33,185 bases of DNA from an uncultured bacterium (GTDB lineage Bacteria; Patescibacteriota; Gracilibacteria; Absconditabacterales; Absconditicoccaceae), in NCBI GenBank assembly GCA_937906635.1, contig CALCYP010000123.1, positions 1 to 33,185 on the forward strand. Direction: 5' to 3'. The notes under the pieces are model-generated. The model was not told where the DNA came from. It saw nothing but the letters and a program-made list of their open reading frames with translations, and searched no databases. Shown here piece by piece: positions 20,987 through 30,673 of the stretch (within the stretch, counting starts at the first letter, position 1; each line of letters starts with the position of its first letter). Both the position numbers and the translations under genes were made by a program.

Positions 20987-21065
20987 GTTGAGCAAATTTT
21001 AGATGCTTTTGGCATTTTTGGATTTATCGTAATCCTAGCTTGCTCATGAAATAATTTATCTCAGC
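20948..21065 (-). ncRNA. Candidate structured small RNA of about 118 nt
   Basis: The region has a perfect promoter at one end and an intrinsic terminator at the other, and only a seven-codon ORF (MSKLGLR) between. The minus-strand RNA can fold as follows: 5' hairpin GAGAUA/UAUUUC, then a closing stem GAGCAA/UUGCUC. This stem encloses UAG/CUA and two small hairpins, GGAUU-ACGAUA-AAUCC and AUGC-CAAAA-GCAU, and the terminator hairpin follows. The terminator sits 53 bases upstream of the PriA-like gene. It could also be a leader of that gene. It does not show the conserved loop of SRP RNA, and I see no hallmark of 6S RNA, tmRNA or RNase P. Promoter and terminator are firm; the RNA class is unknown. 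Confidence 0.65.
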
Positions 21066-21071
21066 GATATT

Positions 21072-21100
21072 ATTATACTCAAAAACATTTCATTTGTCAA
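21072..21100 (-). promoter_or_regulatory. Perfect consensus promoter of the candidate small RNA
   Basis: On the minus strand, TTGACA (21100-21095), a 17-base spacer and TATAAT (21077-21072) match the sigma-70 consensus exactly. The predicted start is a G near 21065. No protein gene of suitable size follows before the terminator. Confidence 0.85.
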
Positions 21101-21120
21101 ATTTTTGAAGACTTTTTTTA

Positions 21121-21150
21121 TAATTAAGAATTAATAATGAAGAATTAAAA
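21121..21150. repeat. AT-only repeat (TAATTAAGAATTAATAATGAAG type)
   Basis: Same word family as 9986-10050 and 28592-28625. Together with the divergent promoters it fills the gene-free stretch 21066-21258. Confidence 0.5.
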
Positions 21151-21205
21151 ATGTATGACGTGTTCATACCTATTGAAACTTATAGGAAATTAGTCAAAAA
21201 ATGTA

Positions 21206-21233
21206 TTGAATTTTTAAAGAGTTTTGTTATAAT
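21206..21233 (+). promoter_or_regulatory. Promoter of the Pif1-like helicase gene
   Basis: TTGAAT (21206-21211), 16 bases, TATAAT (21228-21233). It predicts a start near 21240 and supports the ATG at 21259 over the in-frame ATG at 21151, which would place the promoter inside the coding region. Confidence 0.6.
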
Positions 21234-21258
21234 TTTATATATTTATTTTATTTTTTTT

Positions 21259-22638
21259 ATGAAAAAGAATTTTTTTTCTGATAATATAGATTTCTTTGCA
21301 AGATGGAGAGATAATGAAGAAGCTCAAAAATTTTTTTCATATTTGCAAGAATGACACAACACTATATTTCTCACATGAAAAGCATGAACCGGAAAATCGA
21401 CTCTCATTCAAGATACGATATCATTTTTTAAAAATGAAAATAAATATCCTATTGTGCTTTGATCTACTTGAATTTCAGCATTAAATATTGGTTGACAGAC
21501 TGTGCATTCATTTTTTTCTCTTGAAATTGACGATGTATATTACAAAGATATTCAGTATTATCTAAAAGATAAATCTCAAAAAAAATATAAATTAAAAAAA
21601 TCAAAAATAGAGTTGTTAATCCAGTCTCCTTTTGTAATTATCGATGAAATTAGCATGTTGAGTTCAAATGTCTTGGATTCTATTGATTTTTTGATGAGAT
21701 TTTACCTGGCATTATACACAAAAAATAAAGTACTGGCAAGAATACCTTTTGGTTGAAAAAAAATGATATTTGTGGGTGATGTATATCAATTACCACCAGT
21801 GAAAACAGAAAAACGAATAGGAAAATTTAGTGAAATATATGATAGTGAACGATTCTTTGATTCAAATGTTTTTAAAAAATTAGTCAAAGATGATTTGTGG
21901 AAAGCTGTAATTTTGAAAAAGAATTACAGACAATGAAATGATAATAAATTTTGAGAAATTTTGGATTCAATTAGATCTATGTGAATTACAAAAGAAAATA
22001 TAGATTTATTAAATAAACAAAAAAGAAATTCAAAAATATTGGAAGACTCAATTTTGCTGTGTACTCATAGAAATAAAGTTGATATTGAGAATCAAACAAA
22101 GTTGAATTCTTTACCTTGAGATGAAAAAATATTTGAATCGCAAACAATTTGAGATTTTCCAAACTACCTAAAAAGAGCAGATGATACATTGATTTTGAAA
22201 AAATGAGCAAAAGTCATGATGCTGTGCAACGATAAAGCATGATTTTGGGTTAATTGATCTATAGGTGAAGTTACATGATTTGATGAGTGAATAATTTTTG
22301 TGAATATAAATTGAAAAGTTTATACTGTATGACAAAATGTATGGGAAAATAAAAATATCACAATAGATGAGAATTGAAAAATTAATGAAAACATTGTCTG
22401 ATATTTTGTACAATATCCTATTAAATTAGCGTATGCTACTACCATTCACAAATCTCAATGAATGACTTTTGATACATGTAGATTGGATATTTCTCATATA
22501 TTTACTTGATGACAAGCATATACAGCACTTAGTAGAGCAAAAAGTTTAGCTTGAATATCTCTGTCTTGAGATATAAAAATACAGCATTTGTATTTTGATA
22601 AAAAAATTATAGATTTTGTGAAAAAATATTTGAATTAA
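21259..22638 (+). CDS. Pif1/RecD2-like superfamily 1B DNA helicase
   Basis: 459 residues. A 5'-to-3' DNA helicase acting in DNA repair and replication of difficult structures. Motif I GKAGTGKST is at residues 40-48; the first two glycines are TGA and the third is GGA. Motif II VIIDEISML has D129 and E130. Motif III is FVGDVYQLPPVK. Motif IV-like LKKNYRQG and LCTHRNKVDIEN follow. Motif V/VI is ATTIHKSQGMTFD and QAYTALSRAKSLAGISL. There is no N-terminal mitochondrial or Zn extension, so it is a compact bacterial Pif1-like enzyme. It converges with the dihydrouridine synthase gene, 5 bases away. An upstream ATG at 21151 would add 36 hydrophobic residues and is less likely. Confidence 0.92.
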
Positions 22639-22643
22639 TTGTA

Positions 22644-23675
22644 CTAAAAGCTTTCAAGAATTTTTATCACATCAAAAAACTTATTTGTTTTGTTGCACAA
22701 TTCTTTTGCTTCTTTTCATCATGGAATTCACTTTAGATATTGATGAAAATACTTTCTAAAGGTCAAAGGGGTATAGTAAATTTTTTCTATATTTTTTTCG
22801 ATATCTATATTTTCTATTTCTTCTAAATTTGGATATATTTTTTCTTTTCGATTTTCCTTTAGACTTTGTAAGTAAATTTCAAATTTTGCAGATAATTTTA
22901 GATGCTCGATAGCCGTTCCTATTTTTTCTTGAATATCTGGTTCGTGGTTTGTAAATATTCGCGGATTTCAAATAGCGGCTTGTCATATCATTATTCCATC
23001 TAAACAAATATTATTATATTTTTCTTTTTCAGTTATTTCTCAATGTCTTTTTATAGCTCAGTTCCCTATTATTTTACAGTTTTTATTTGCTTTTGCTTTT
23101 AGTTCATAGATAAAATCTCGATCTCACTCTCCATGATATAGCTCTTTTAATGTCCTCGAATGGACTGAAATTTTATCACAGTAATTACTGGCTTTAACTA
23201 AAAACTCCAATTGTCTATTTTTGTCTACATTGTCTAAACCTGTCCTACTTTTTATGCTAAATGATAGGTTTAGTTCTTTTGAAATGTCCTGAATAATCTT
23301 TAATGTCCTTTCTTTATCTTTCATCAGCGTTGAACCGCCTCATGATTTCATAATATTGTTTGCTGGACATCATGTATTTAATTCAATTCAAGCGATTTTA
23401 TCTCAATATAAATCTTGAATTTTTAATGCTGTATCAAGTAATTTTTCTTCATTTCAGCCAAATATTTGTAAAATTATTGGAAATTCGTAAGGTGTGTTGA
23501 TTATGTTTTTTACTACATTTTCTGGGCATGCTAAAAATCAATCTGATGTCATAAATTCAGACCATAGTCGTAATTCATTATCTGGATTAGCGTTATACTT
23601 GTCGAATATCTTTTTTGTAATGACCCTACATGGTAAATCTGTAATTCAGTCCATAGGTGCAAGTCATAGAATCAT
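22644..23675 (-). CDS. dus: tRNA-dihydrouridine synthase
   Basis: 343 residues. A flavoenzyme that reduces uridine to dihydrouridine in tRNA. It has the TIM-barrel start MILGLAPMDGITDLPCR, the FMTSDGFLA segment and PIILQIFGGNEEKLLDTA. The active-site loop ELNTGCPANNIMKSGGGS contains the catalytic cysteine C103. FSIKSRTGLDN and KISVHSRTLKELYHGE (FMN phosphate and catalytic His region) and DGIMIGQAAIGNPRIF complete the set. In the active-site loop the Gly before Cys is TGA. The helical C-terminal RNA-binding domain is present. It ends 5 bases from the convergent Pif1-like gene. Confidence 0.93.
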
Positions 23676-23737
23676 ATATACTATATATCATATAAACTTT
23701 TACTTATTTTATTTTTTTATTAGACATTTTCAATCGT

Positions 23738-23759
23738 AAAAAAGCCCATTTAATGGACT
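23738..23759 (-). terminator. Terminator whose loop is the stop codon of the small basic gene
   Basis: On the minus strand AGUCCAU (23759-23753), loop UAA, AUGGGCU (23749-23743), then a U run. All seven pairs form with one G-U. The loop UAA is the stop codon of the gene at 23750-24010. Confidence 0.75.
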
Positions 23760-24010
23760 TTTTGTAGAGAGTTTAATTCGTTTCGTAAAGATACGATACT
23801 GTGCTTTATCGATCGAAAAGCATATTCTCTGCTTTTTAGAATTTTTTCAAGGAATTTTGTGCTAAGGTTTTCTGTGCTCCTTCTATAAATTCTTGTCTTG
23901 AGTCTATTGATTTCTTTTTTTACTTCATTTAATTTTTTTTGTTGTTTGGCTTCTTTGCATGTAAGCTTATAAATCTGGTCAATTTTTGACCTTCTATGAT
24001 TCTGTTTCAT
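23750..24010 (-). CDS. Small basic coiled-coil protein of unknown function
   Basis: 86 residues without any UGA codon. It starts MKQNHRRSKIDQIYKLTCK and continues as an Arg/Lys-rich, heptad-like helix (KEAKQQKKLNEVKKEINRLK, then LEKILKSREYAFRSIKHSIV). High net positive charge and coiled-coil character suggest a nucleic-acid- or ribosome-associated helper, but no family is recognised. Its end overlaps a clean terminator, which supports it as a real gene. It is separated from the dihydrouridine synthase downstream by that terminator. Confidence 0.7.
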   Translation of the reverse strand: MKQNHRRSKIDQIYKLTCKEAKQQKKLNEVKKEINRLKTRIYRRSTENLSTKFLEKILKSREYAFRSIKHSIVSLRNELNSLQKVH

Positions 24011-24086
24011 GATTTTGTTTTTTTAACTTTCTTGTTAAGAAACATATAAATTTTTGATAAAAATTCAATAAAAAGTTGTAAAAAAT

Positions 24087-24115
24087 TTGCAAATTTTGTT
24101 TTTTTTGATTATAAT
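24087..24115 (+). promoter_or_regulatory. Promoter of the DUF389-PopT-SpoU operon
   Basis: TTGCAA (24087-24092), 17 bases, TATAAT (24110-24115). The predicted start near 24122 gives a leader of about 77 bases. Confidence 0.65.
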
Positions 24116-24198
24116 TATGTTATCAGATAGTTCTTTTTTACAGAATTTTTATATTTTAATATTTGGATTTGGGACATTTTTTTGAGAAACTGTTTAAT

Positions 24199-25839
24199 AT
24201 GAAACATGAATCTATTTGCAAGGATTGAGATAATTTTTCTAATTGTGAAAATCTGTTGAAAAATACAAATTTGCAACCAGAAGCTCAGCAAGAATCGAGA
24301 ATATCTAAAATGAAAAAAAATTTTGAAAGGAAGTTTTCTATCAGGCTTACTTCAGAGAGAAAGCAAAAACTTGCTGAGAGTATCGTTGAAAATTCTAATG
24401 TCTGAAGATTGTATCGGATACAATTAGTTATCGCTTGTATGCTGGCGACACTTTGATTACTTATGAATTCTATACCTGTTGTGATTTGATCGATGTTAGT
24501 CTCTCCTATTATGACTCCTATTCAGACATTCGCTTTTGCAGTTATAAATTGAAAAAAACATATGTATATAAATAGTTTGAAAGTATTGCTTTTGAGTATT
24601 TTTGTTGCAGTACCATCAAGTTTTTTGATATGTTATGTAATTCCTTTTTCTTGAATCACTGAGCAAGTATTGTTAAGGGCTACACCTACAGTTGTTGATT
24701 GAATTGTCGCTGTATTGTCTTGAATTATTGCATTTATATTTTTGTCTGATGAAAAGTTGGAGACAAGTATTGTTTGAATTGCTATAGCTGTGTCATTGAT
24801 GCCACCATTAGCGGCTGTTTGAATTGGTTTACATTTCATGAATTGGTCAGTCGCTCAGTGAAGCTTTCTTTTGTTTATAACTAATTTAGTCTGAATTTTA
24901 GTTGTGGGTATTTTGATATTTTATTTGTTTTGATTTAGAGCAACAAATAAAGATTGAAAAAAAAGAACGAATGTTACTATTATAATGTTGATTGTATTCG
25001 TTTGACTAATTATGGTCCCATTGTGGAAATCTATGACACAGATTGCAGATTCTCAAAAAACTAATAGCATGATTACACAAGTTTCAAATGATTATTTTAG
25101 TAGTTTAAATAATGAAATTGTAATTAATGAATTGTCGTTTCGTAATGTGTCAGATGATACTGTGCGTATAATTTCAAAATTGGATGTCCCATCAGAATTT
25201 ACATTTACAAATTTACATAAAGAAGAATTGACAAAAAGGCTTTCTGATGCTTTGTGAAAATCTGTGGAATTAGATTTAGATATTGTGGAAATTTCCAGTG
25301 TTTATATTGAAAAGTGAGAATCTCCTGAAAAAATATTGTTAGATAAAATTAATCAATATTTGGTTTCAAATAATATTATTTTGGTTGATAGCAAAAATTT
25401 ATTGTCGAGTAGTAATTTCTTATTTTTGAATTTATATACAGATTCATATTTTGATAAAGAAAATGTGAAAGATGAAATTTTGGAAATTATCGGACCAGAA
25501 TATTCATGAGCAAAATTAGTATTACAGCGACAAGATAATTTACAAAAGCAAGAAGAAGAAATAATTGAAAGATCGCAGGCTGAGATTGATTTAGAAAAAC
25601 AATTTTCACTATTGTTTAAGTGATGAGAAATTTCTTTATTTGATTTGGAATATTTGGAAAGAGTACAGGATGAAGAATATGAAAAATATGCACAATTGAT
25701 AATAGAATTTACGACACCGTATTCTGCATACAGAACAAAACAAATTCTTTCTGAATGGAAAGATTTGGTAAAAGAGTATCTGGGAATGGATGTAGTGATG
25801 AAAGTAAAGTTTGAGGAGGTTAATTTGATGGAGATATAA
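24199..25839 (+). CDS. DUF389-family integral membrane protein
   Basis: 546 residues. The DUF389 core spans about residues 75-260: LVIACMLATLGLLMNSIPVVIGSMLVSPIMTP (shown as one stretch of the family's first two helices), then more helices including VDGIVAVLSGIIAFIF, SIVGIAIAVSLMPPLAAVGIGL and GSFLLFITNLVGILVVGIL. The signatures GSMLVSPIMTPI and SLMPPLAA are diagnostic. The N-terminal 75 residues are polar and cytoplasmic. The C-terminal 280 residues are an alpha/beta soluble region with a coiled-coil part (EEEIIERSQAEIDLEKQF). The family's function is not established. It precedes a DUF368 carrier by 64 bases. Confidence 0.88.
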
Positions 25840-25903
25840 TTTTCCATTGTTTTTTTCAAGAATATCCATATTTTTATTTTGTTTAATTCCCTTATTTTTT
25901 GTG

Positions 25904-26833
25904 ATGAAAAAATATTTAGACAAAATTATGGTTTTTGTGAAATGAGTTTTGATGTGAACTTGTGATGTGATTCCATGAGTTAGTGGATGAACAATTGCTT
26001 TTATTACTTGAATTTATGATAAATTAATTGATTCATTGTATTGATTCAATTTGAAAACATTGAAATTAGTTTTTAAAGGGAAAATAAAAGAAGCGCGAAA
26101 TGCAATAAATTGATGATTTTTGTTGGCGTTGTTTTTGTGAATTTTGGTTGCAGTTTTTACATTCGCAAAACTAATAAGTTTTTTGCTGTCTAATTATCCA
26201 TCTTATGTCTGGGCTTTTTTCTTTGGATTAGTTATTTCTTCTGTTATAATATTAACCAAGTCTTTGAAAAACTGATTCAAATGGTCATATTTATTGTGGT
26301 TGCTCGTTTGAATTGTCATTTGATTAGTTTTGACTTCATTGCCTGTAATGAATTTATGAAATTGAAATTTAACATTATTCGTTTCATGAGCAATAGCAAT
26401 TATGGCTATGATTTTGCCATGAATTAGCGGATCATACATATTATTGATCTTAGGACAATATCAAAATGTACTTGGATATGTAGTTGAACTAACTTCTCAC
26501 AATTGGTCAGCAATAATTCCTTTGGTAATATTTATTTTATGATGTGTAGTTTGATTGATATTATTTGCAAAATTGTTGCATCGAGTAAAAGAAAAATGGC
26601 ATGATCAGATGGTGATAGTTTTGACTTGATTTATTATAGGATCTTTACAAAAAATTTGGCCATGGAAAGAGACTATTGAAACTTATTTGGATAGTCATGG
26701 AGTAGAGCAGCCATTAGTTCAAAATAATGTTTTACCATCTTGGTCAATGAATGTTGTTTGGTGTGTTTTATTGGCTATTGTCTGATTTATTGTTGTGTGG
26801 TTGATTGATTATATTAGTAGAAAAAGAAAATAA
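25904..26833 (+). CDS. popT: DUF368 / PopT-type undecaprenyl-phosphate carrier
   Basis: 309 residues, polytopic. The family signature MGTCDVIPGVSGGTIAFITG is near the N-terminus (residues about 17-36), and the internal repeat AMILPGISGSYILLILGQY lies in the second half, giving the inverted-repeat topology of the family. DUF368 proteins (PopT) are reported to recycle undecaprenyl phosphate across the membrane for cell-wall and glycan synthesis, a role shared with DedA-type UptA. The four glycines of the two PGVSGG/PGISGS loops include TGA-coded ones. Here it probably serves the surface-glycan and wall pathways seen elsewhere in the window. Confidence 0.9.
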
Positions 26834-26946
26834 TTTTTTGCCCCTTTTTAAAGGGGCTCCCAGAAGGGGTGGGGATTTTTTTTATATATGATTATGATAA
26901 GAAATCCTCCGTCACTTCGTGACACCTCCTTTAAAAAGGAGGAAAA
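26834..26946 (-). repeat. Mosaic dispersed repeat, short copy in opposite orientation
   Basis: Read on the minus strand it begins TTTTCCTCCTTTTTAAAGGA, continues with a GTCAC hairpin and CGGAGGAT, a TATATAAAAAAAATCCCCACC block, and ends GGGAGCCCCTTTAAAAAGGGG. These blocks match 4891-5072 in the same order, with different or missing hairpins between them. The hairpin GCCCCTTTTTAAAGGGGC at 26840-26857 directly after the PopT stop may also act as a terminator. Confidence 0.8.
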
Positions 26947-26978
26947 GTCTGAAGATATTTTATATTTGGATGAGATAG

Positions 26979-27443
26979 ATGAAAAATGTGATAATGCTTG
27001 AAAATATCCGTAGTGCTTATAATGTCTGAAATATTATTCGTACTGCTGATTCTCTTGGGCGAGATGTGTGGATGTCTGGATATACTCCTTGGCCAGATGA
27101 GCAACCAAAGGTGAAAAAGACATCACTTTGAGCAGAAGAAAATGTGGGATTGAAAAGATTTGATGATGCTTTGCAGGCGATATCTTATGCAAGAGAAAAT
27201 GGTTTTGATGTATTGGCATGAGAGATAACTCCAGATGCTATTGATTTGGCTAAATATGAAAAAAGTTGAAAAAATATTATGTTAATTTTGGGAAATGAAG
27301 TTGATTGAGTACAAAAAAAGACATTGGAAACAGTGGATGCTGTAGTTTATATTCCAATGTATTGAGTCAAAGAATCTATGAATGTGTGACAGAGTAGTGC
27401 TATTTTTATGCGAGAATTGAGAAATAATTTAATTAAAATATAA
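26979..27443 (+). CDS. SpoU-family RNA 2'-O-methyltransferase
   Basis: 154 residues, a minimal SPOUT methyltransferase that methylates a ribose in tRNA or rRNA with SAM. Motif 1 is LENIRSAYNVGNIIRTAD, motif 2 is IMLILGNEVDGVQ, and motif 3 is VYIPMYGVKESMNVGQSSAI, which forms the SAM-binding knot. The SMNVGQSSAIFMREL C-terminus is the TrmH/TrmL pattern (SLNVS/AxA). The catalytic Asn and Arg of motif 1 are present. The target RNA cannot be told. It lies just downstream of a mosaic repeat copy and 2 bases before the next gene. Confidence 0.9.
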
Positions 27444-27445
27444 AA

Positions 27446-27907
27446 ATGAATAATTTTATTTTTTTTGATGGCAATAAAATAGATATATGAAAAAATGCAA
27501 TATTTTTTATATGACTTTCTTATAAATTAGATCGTGAATGAAATATTTTGGAAGCTTTTTCAGATAAAACTGCATCATGAAAAATATTACAAGATATAAA
27601 AGATAAATCTTGAAAAAATATTGTCATGCTTAATTTAGTACAATGAGTACCACTTGATAAAAATTGAAAAATTAGATATCCATCTGATGTAGAAAAGGGA
27701 AAGTGATATGAGTATATAAAATGACTTATAAAAAAATATAATCCAGAAAGGATTTTTTTGTTTTGAAAACAAGTACATGATATGTTTGAAGAGGATAGAG
27801 ATAAATATGGTAATCGTTTATATTTTTTTGAACATCCATCATATATTTCTGTATACAAAAAATCTAATGTAGAGGATTATAAGCAAGATATTTTGGATAA
27901 TCTATAA
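27446..27907 (+). CDS. Uracil-DNA-glycosylase-superfamily-like protein
   Basis: 153 residues. A loose match to the uracil-DNA glycosylase fold: IFFIGLSYKLDREG in the position of the GxSPG active-site loop, NIVMLNLVQGVPLDKNGK in the middle, PERIFLFGKQVHDMF (the family's helix after the ...P..I..LG..V pattern), and YFFEHPSYISVY, the HPS motif that contacts the uracil region. The active-site loop is not canonical, so catalysis is uncertain. It is co-transcribed with the SpoU methyltransferase (2-base gap). Its TAA overlaps the 3' end of the convergent DUF2461 gene. Confidence 0.65.
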
Positions 27908-28591
27908 ACTTTCATTCAAGAAATTTACTAGAGGATAAAGTACTTTGCAGTATTCTACGACTTTTTTTCAGAAATCTGGAGATAGTACTTCCTCATTGCT
28001 AAGTGGTAAATCTACTAATCGATCTTTGTATTTTAAGTATTTTTCTATTTTTGTTAACTCTTTGATTTTTTTAATTTTTTCGATATCTATATTTAACTTT
28101 GGAATATTTTTTAGTGGCTCACGAATTGAATAAACTCATCAAAAAATGTTTTTGAAATTTTTATTATTTATGATTTTTAGAAATTCTGTAGAATTCTCTA
28201 AGATAGCTTCTCTTACCGTATTTTCATCTTTGTATAATGGTCGAGCTAATCATCAGCAGAGCATACTTTTGTTATTTTCTATATGAATATAATATCAAGC
28301 CTTGTTAAACTTTTTTCAATTTGGTGTGATGAATCATCATAGGTTTGTCTTGTATGGAGCTTCACGATTTCTTGGGAATCTTTGATCTTTGTATATTCTA
28401 TAGACACATTGTTTAGCAGTCAATCATTGTAGATCTTTATCGAATTTTGATATTTCTAATATTATTTCATCAATAAAATTATCAAATGAGGCTTTAATTT
28501 TTAGGTATAGTGGTTTGTATAAATCAAAAAATTTTTTATCATTGAAATCTTCAAGTCATTTTAAAAATTCAAATGTTTGTGAATGTAACAT
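27902..28591 (-). CDS. DUF2461-family protein
   Basis: 229 residues, standard size. Family signatures: FEFLKGLEDFNDKKFFDLYKP, then CVYRIYKDQRFPRNREAPYK with TNLGGFITPNGKKFNKAGYY, and IENNKSMLCGGLARPL. DUF2461 (TIGR02453 type) has no established function. Several conserved glycines are TGA. The last codons overlap the convergent gene's stop (shared bases 27902-27907, CTATAA). Confidence 0.9.
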
Positions 28592-28625
28592 TAATTAATA
28601 ATTAAGAATTAAAAATTAATAATTT
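28592..28625. repeat. AT-only repeat (TTAATAATTAAGAATTAAAAATTAATAA type)
   Basis: Third occurrence of the AT word family seen at 9986-10050 and 21121-21150, here next to a GTCATTCTGA element. Confidence 0.5.
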
Positions 28626-28700
28626 GTCATTCTGAGTGAAGCGAAGTGGAACGAAGAATCTAAATATTATTCAATAAAATTTTTCACTTCGTTCAGAGTG
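28626..28700. repeat. GTCATTCTGA short repeat element
   Basis: GTCATTCTGAGTGAAGCGAA followed by GAAGAATCTAAA matches the left half of the element at 5162-5257. The right arm (TTCACTTCGTTCAGAGTG) is partly paired with it. Confidence 0.65.
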
Positions 28701-28716
28701 TTATTTGAATGTTAAA

Positions 28717-28742
28717 CAAAAACCTCTCTAATTCAAGAGAGG
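28717..28742 (-). terminator. Intrinsic terminator of acetate kinase
   Basis: Stem CCTCTCT (28723-28729) with AGAGAGG (28736-28742), loop of six bases. On the minus strand a U-rich tail follows. It lies about 25 bases after the ackA stop. Confidence 0.85.
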
Positions 28743-28766
28743 TCTTGTATATTTTTGAAAAGATTT

Positions 28767-29957
28767 TTATTTTACGGCAGATACAAGGTGGTATGTGTCA
28801 GTAGCAATCATTAATTCTTCTTCTGTAGGTACAACTAATACTTTGACTTTTGAATCATCTTTTGAGAGAATTACTTCTTCTCATCTAATTGTATTTTTTT
28901 CATCATCTATTGTGATTCACATGTATGCTAATTTATCACAAATCCTTTTTCTTATAATTGGTCAGTTTTCTCAAACTCATGCTGTGAAAACGATTGAGTC
29001 TACTCATCACATTTCTGCTGTATATGCTCAAATATATTTTACTATCCTATGGATATAAACATCTAATGCTAATTGACATTGAGCATCTCATGTTTCTATG
29101 TCTCTCATATCACTTGATTGTCCGGATAATCATAGGAGTCATGATTTTTTATTCATGATATTTTCAACATCATCTCATGTTAATTTTTCTTTTTTAGCAA
29201 TATAATTAGGAATTGCAGGATCTAAATCTCCACATCTGGTTCCCATTACAAGTCATGCTACAGGAGTAAATCATGTAGTTGTATCAATTGATTTTCAATT
29301 TAATACAGCTGTAATACTTGCTCAACTTCATATATGACATGTAATCATTTTGTGATTGTTTATATCAACTCATAATATTTCTGCAGCTCTACCACTTACA
29401 TATTTGTGAGATGTTCAGTGAAATCAATATCTCCTGATTTTGTATTTTGTGTAATATTCATATGGAATTGCATATAAAAATGCTTCTGGTTTCATTGTTT
29501 GGTGGAATGCTGTATCAAATACTGCGATTTGTGGAACATTTTCACTCATTAATGCTTTACATGCCATAATTCATTCTATATTTGCTGGATTGTGTAATGG
29601 AGCAATTTCAACACAAGCTTCAATTTCTTTCAATATATTATCATTTATTATCACTGAGTCAGAGAAATTCTCTCCACCATGTACAACTCTATGTCAAACG
29701 GCTTCAATTTCTCAAATACTGTTCATAATGGCAGTTTCTCACTCAGTTAACAATTTAAAAGCTTCGTTTAATGCTTCTTTGTGATTTTTAATTTGCTTTT
29801 CGTAGACTGTTTTTTCTCATTTTGCTTTGTAATTTACTATGGACATTTCTAATCCAATTTTTTCGATGAGTCATTTTGCGAGAGTCTCTTTTTGTGGCAT
29901 ATCAAATACTTGATACTTTAGAGATGAACTTCATGCATTGATAACTAGTACTTTCAT
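28767..29957 (-). CDS. ackA: Acetate kinase
   Basis: 396 residues, full length. It makes ATP from acetyl phosphate and ADP, releasing acetate. Signatures: MKVLVINAGSSSLKYQVF at the N-terminus, VGHRVVHGGENFSDS, PQIAVFDTAFHQTMKPEA, YGFHGTSHKYVSGRAAE, CHIGSGASITAV, GLVMGTRCGDLDPAI, GLLGLSGQSSDMRDI and VFTAGVGENGPIIRKR. The glycines of NAGSSS, FHGTSH and HIGSGAS are TGA, which makes this gene one of the clearest proofs of the recoding. In Patescibacteria it is often one of few substrate-level ATP sources. It lies 14 bases after a lipoprotein gene. No phosphotransacetylase gene is visible next to it. Confidence 0.97.
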
Positions 29958-29971
29958 GTGATTTTATGTAA

Positions 29972-30586
29972 TTAATTTAAAATGTTAAATGAGTTTAATA
30001 TGTAATTTATTTCATTTATGTACTGATTGAACGTGTCTTTTGTCGCTGTGTATTGGAATACATATGCTTTATTGTCATCTAACAATACTGCCTGTTGTGC
30101 TTTTATTTCATATCAATTTTCTGATAATTCATAGGTTAATATTAACCCTTTTATTGAATTTATTTCAATATTTTGTTTGTCAATTTCGTTATAACTTTCG
30201 TATAAATCTGTGAGTCATTTGATTGTACTTTCTGTGTATGATTCTAATGTTTGTTTTGTTTGTAGCTCTTGTACTATTATTCCGAGATTTTCATTTATAC
30301 TGTCGTTTTTTGGAGTTTTTATTTCTATATTGAATCAATCTATTTCTTCTTGAAAAGTCCAATTGTTTGGGATTTGTATTTTGAAATTGTTTTTTTTGTT
30401 TTCATATTCTATGTATTCTGTTTCTTCTCATAATTCTATTTCTTCAATTTGTTCATTATTAATTGATTCGTTTTGTGTGTTTTCAATCTGTATACTCTTG
30501 ATATTTGGTTGTACTTTTGTGTCGCAACCTGTAACAACAAAACAAAATATAAATAAAAGTGTTGATATTAATTTTCGTTTTTCCAT
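29972..30586 (-). CDS. Exported lipoprotein, PsbP/MOG1-like fold possible
   Basis: 204 residues. A lipoprotein signal peptide MEKRKLISTLLFIFCFVVTG ends in the lipobox VVTGC, so the mature protein is anchored at residue C21. After an acidic linker (NNEQIEEIELGEETEYIEYE) comes FKIQIPNNWTFQEE, the strand-turn typical of PsbP/MOG1-like small domains, then KNDSINENLGIIVQELQ and a C-terminal YINEINYILNSF helix. Its role is unknown. It is co-directional with, and close to, ackA. Confidence 0.8.
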
Positions 30587-30619
30587 GAAAAATTCGTTTT
30601 TTTATAAAAACTATCATTA

Positions 30620-30647
30620 ATTTTATTTAAATACAAAATAAATTCAA
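30620..30647 (-). promoter_or_regulatory. Possible promoter of the lipoprotein-ackA operon
   Basis: On the minus strand TTGAAT (30647-30642), 16 bases, TAAAAT (30625-30620). The predicted start near 30613 gives a leader of about 27 bases. Confidence 0.5.
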
Positions 30648-30673
30648 TACTAAAATTAAGTTTGGGATAATTG

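Noticed and set aside
20948..21065. SRP RNA, 6S RNA or tmRNA for the candidate small RNA
   Set aside because: The conserved SRP GGAAG loop is absent, and neither a long 6S-type bulged hairpin nor a tRNA-like end with a tag ORF is visible.
21151..21258. N-terminal extension of the Pif1-like helicase
   Set aside because: The frame is open, but it is hydrophobic, unlike the family, and contains the predicted promoter hexamers.
25353..25923. Long minus-strand frames opposite the DUF389 gene
   Set aside because: They are antisense shadows of a well-supported plus-strand gene.
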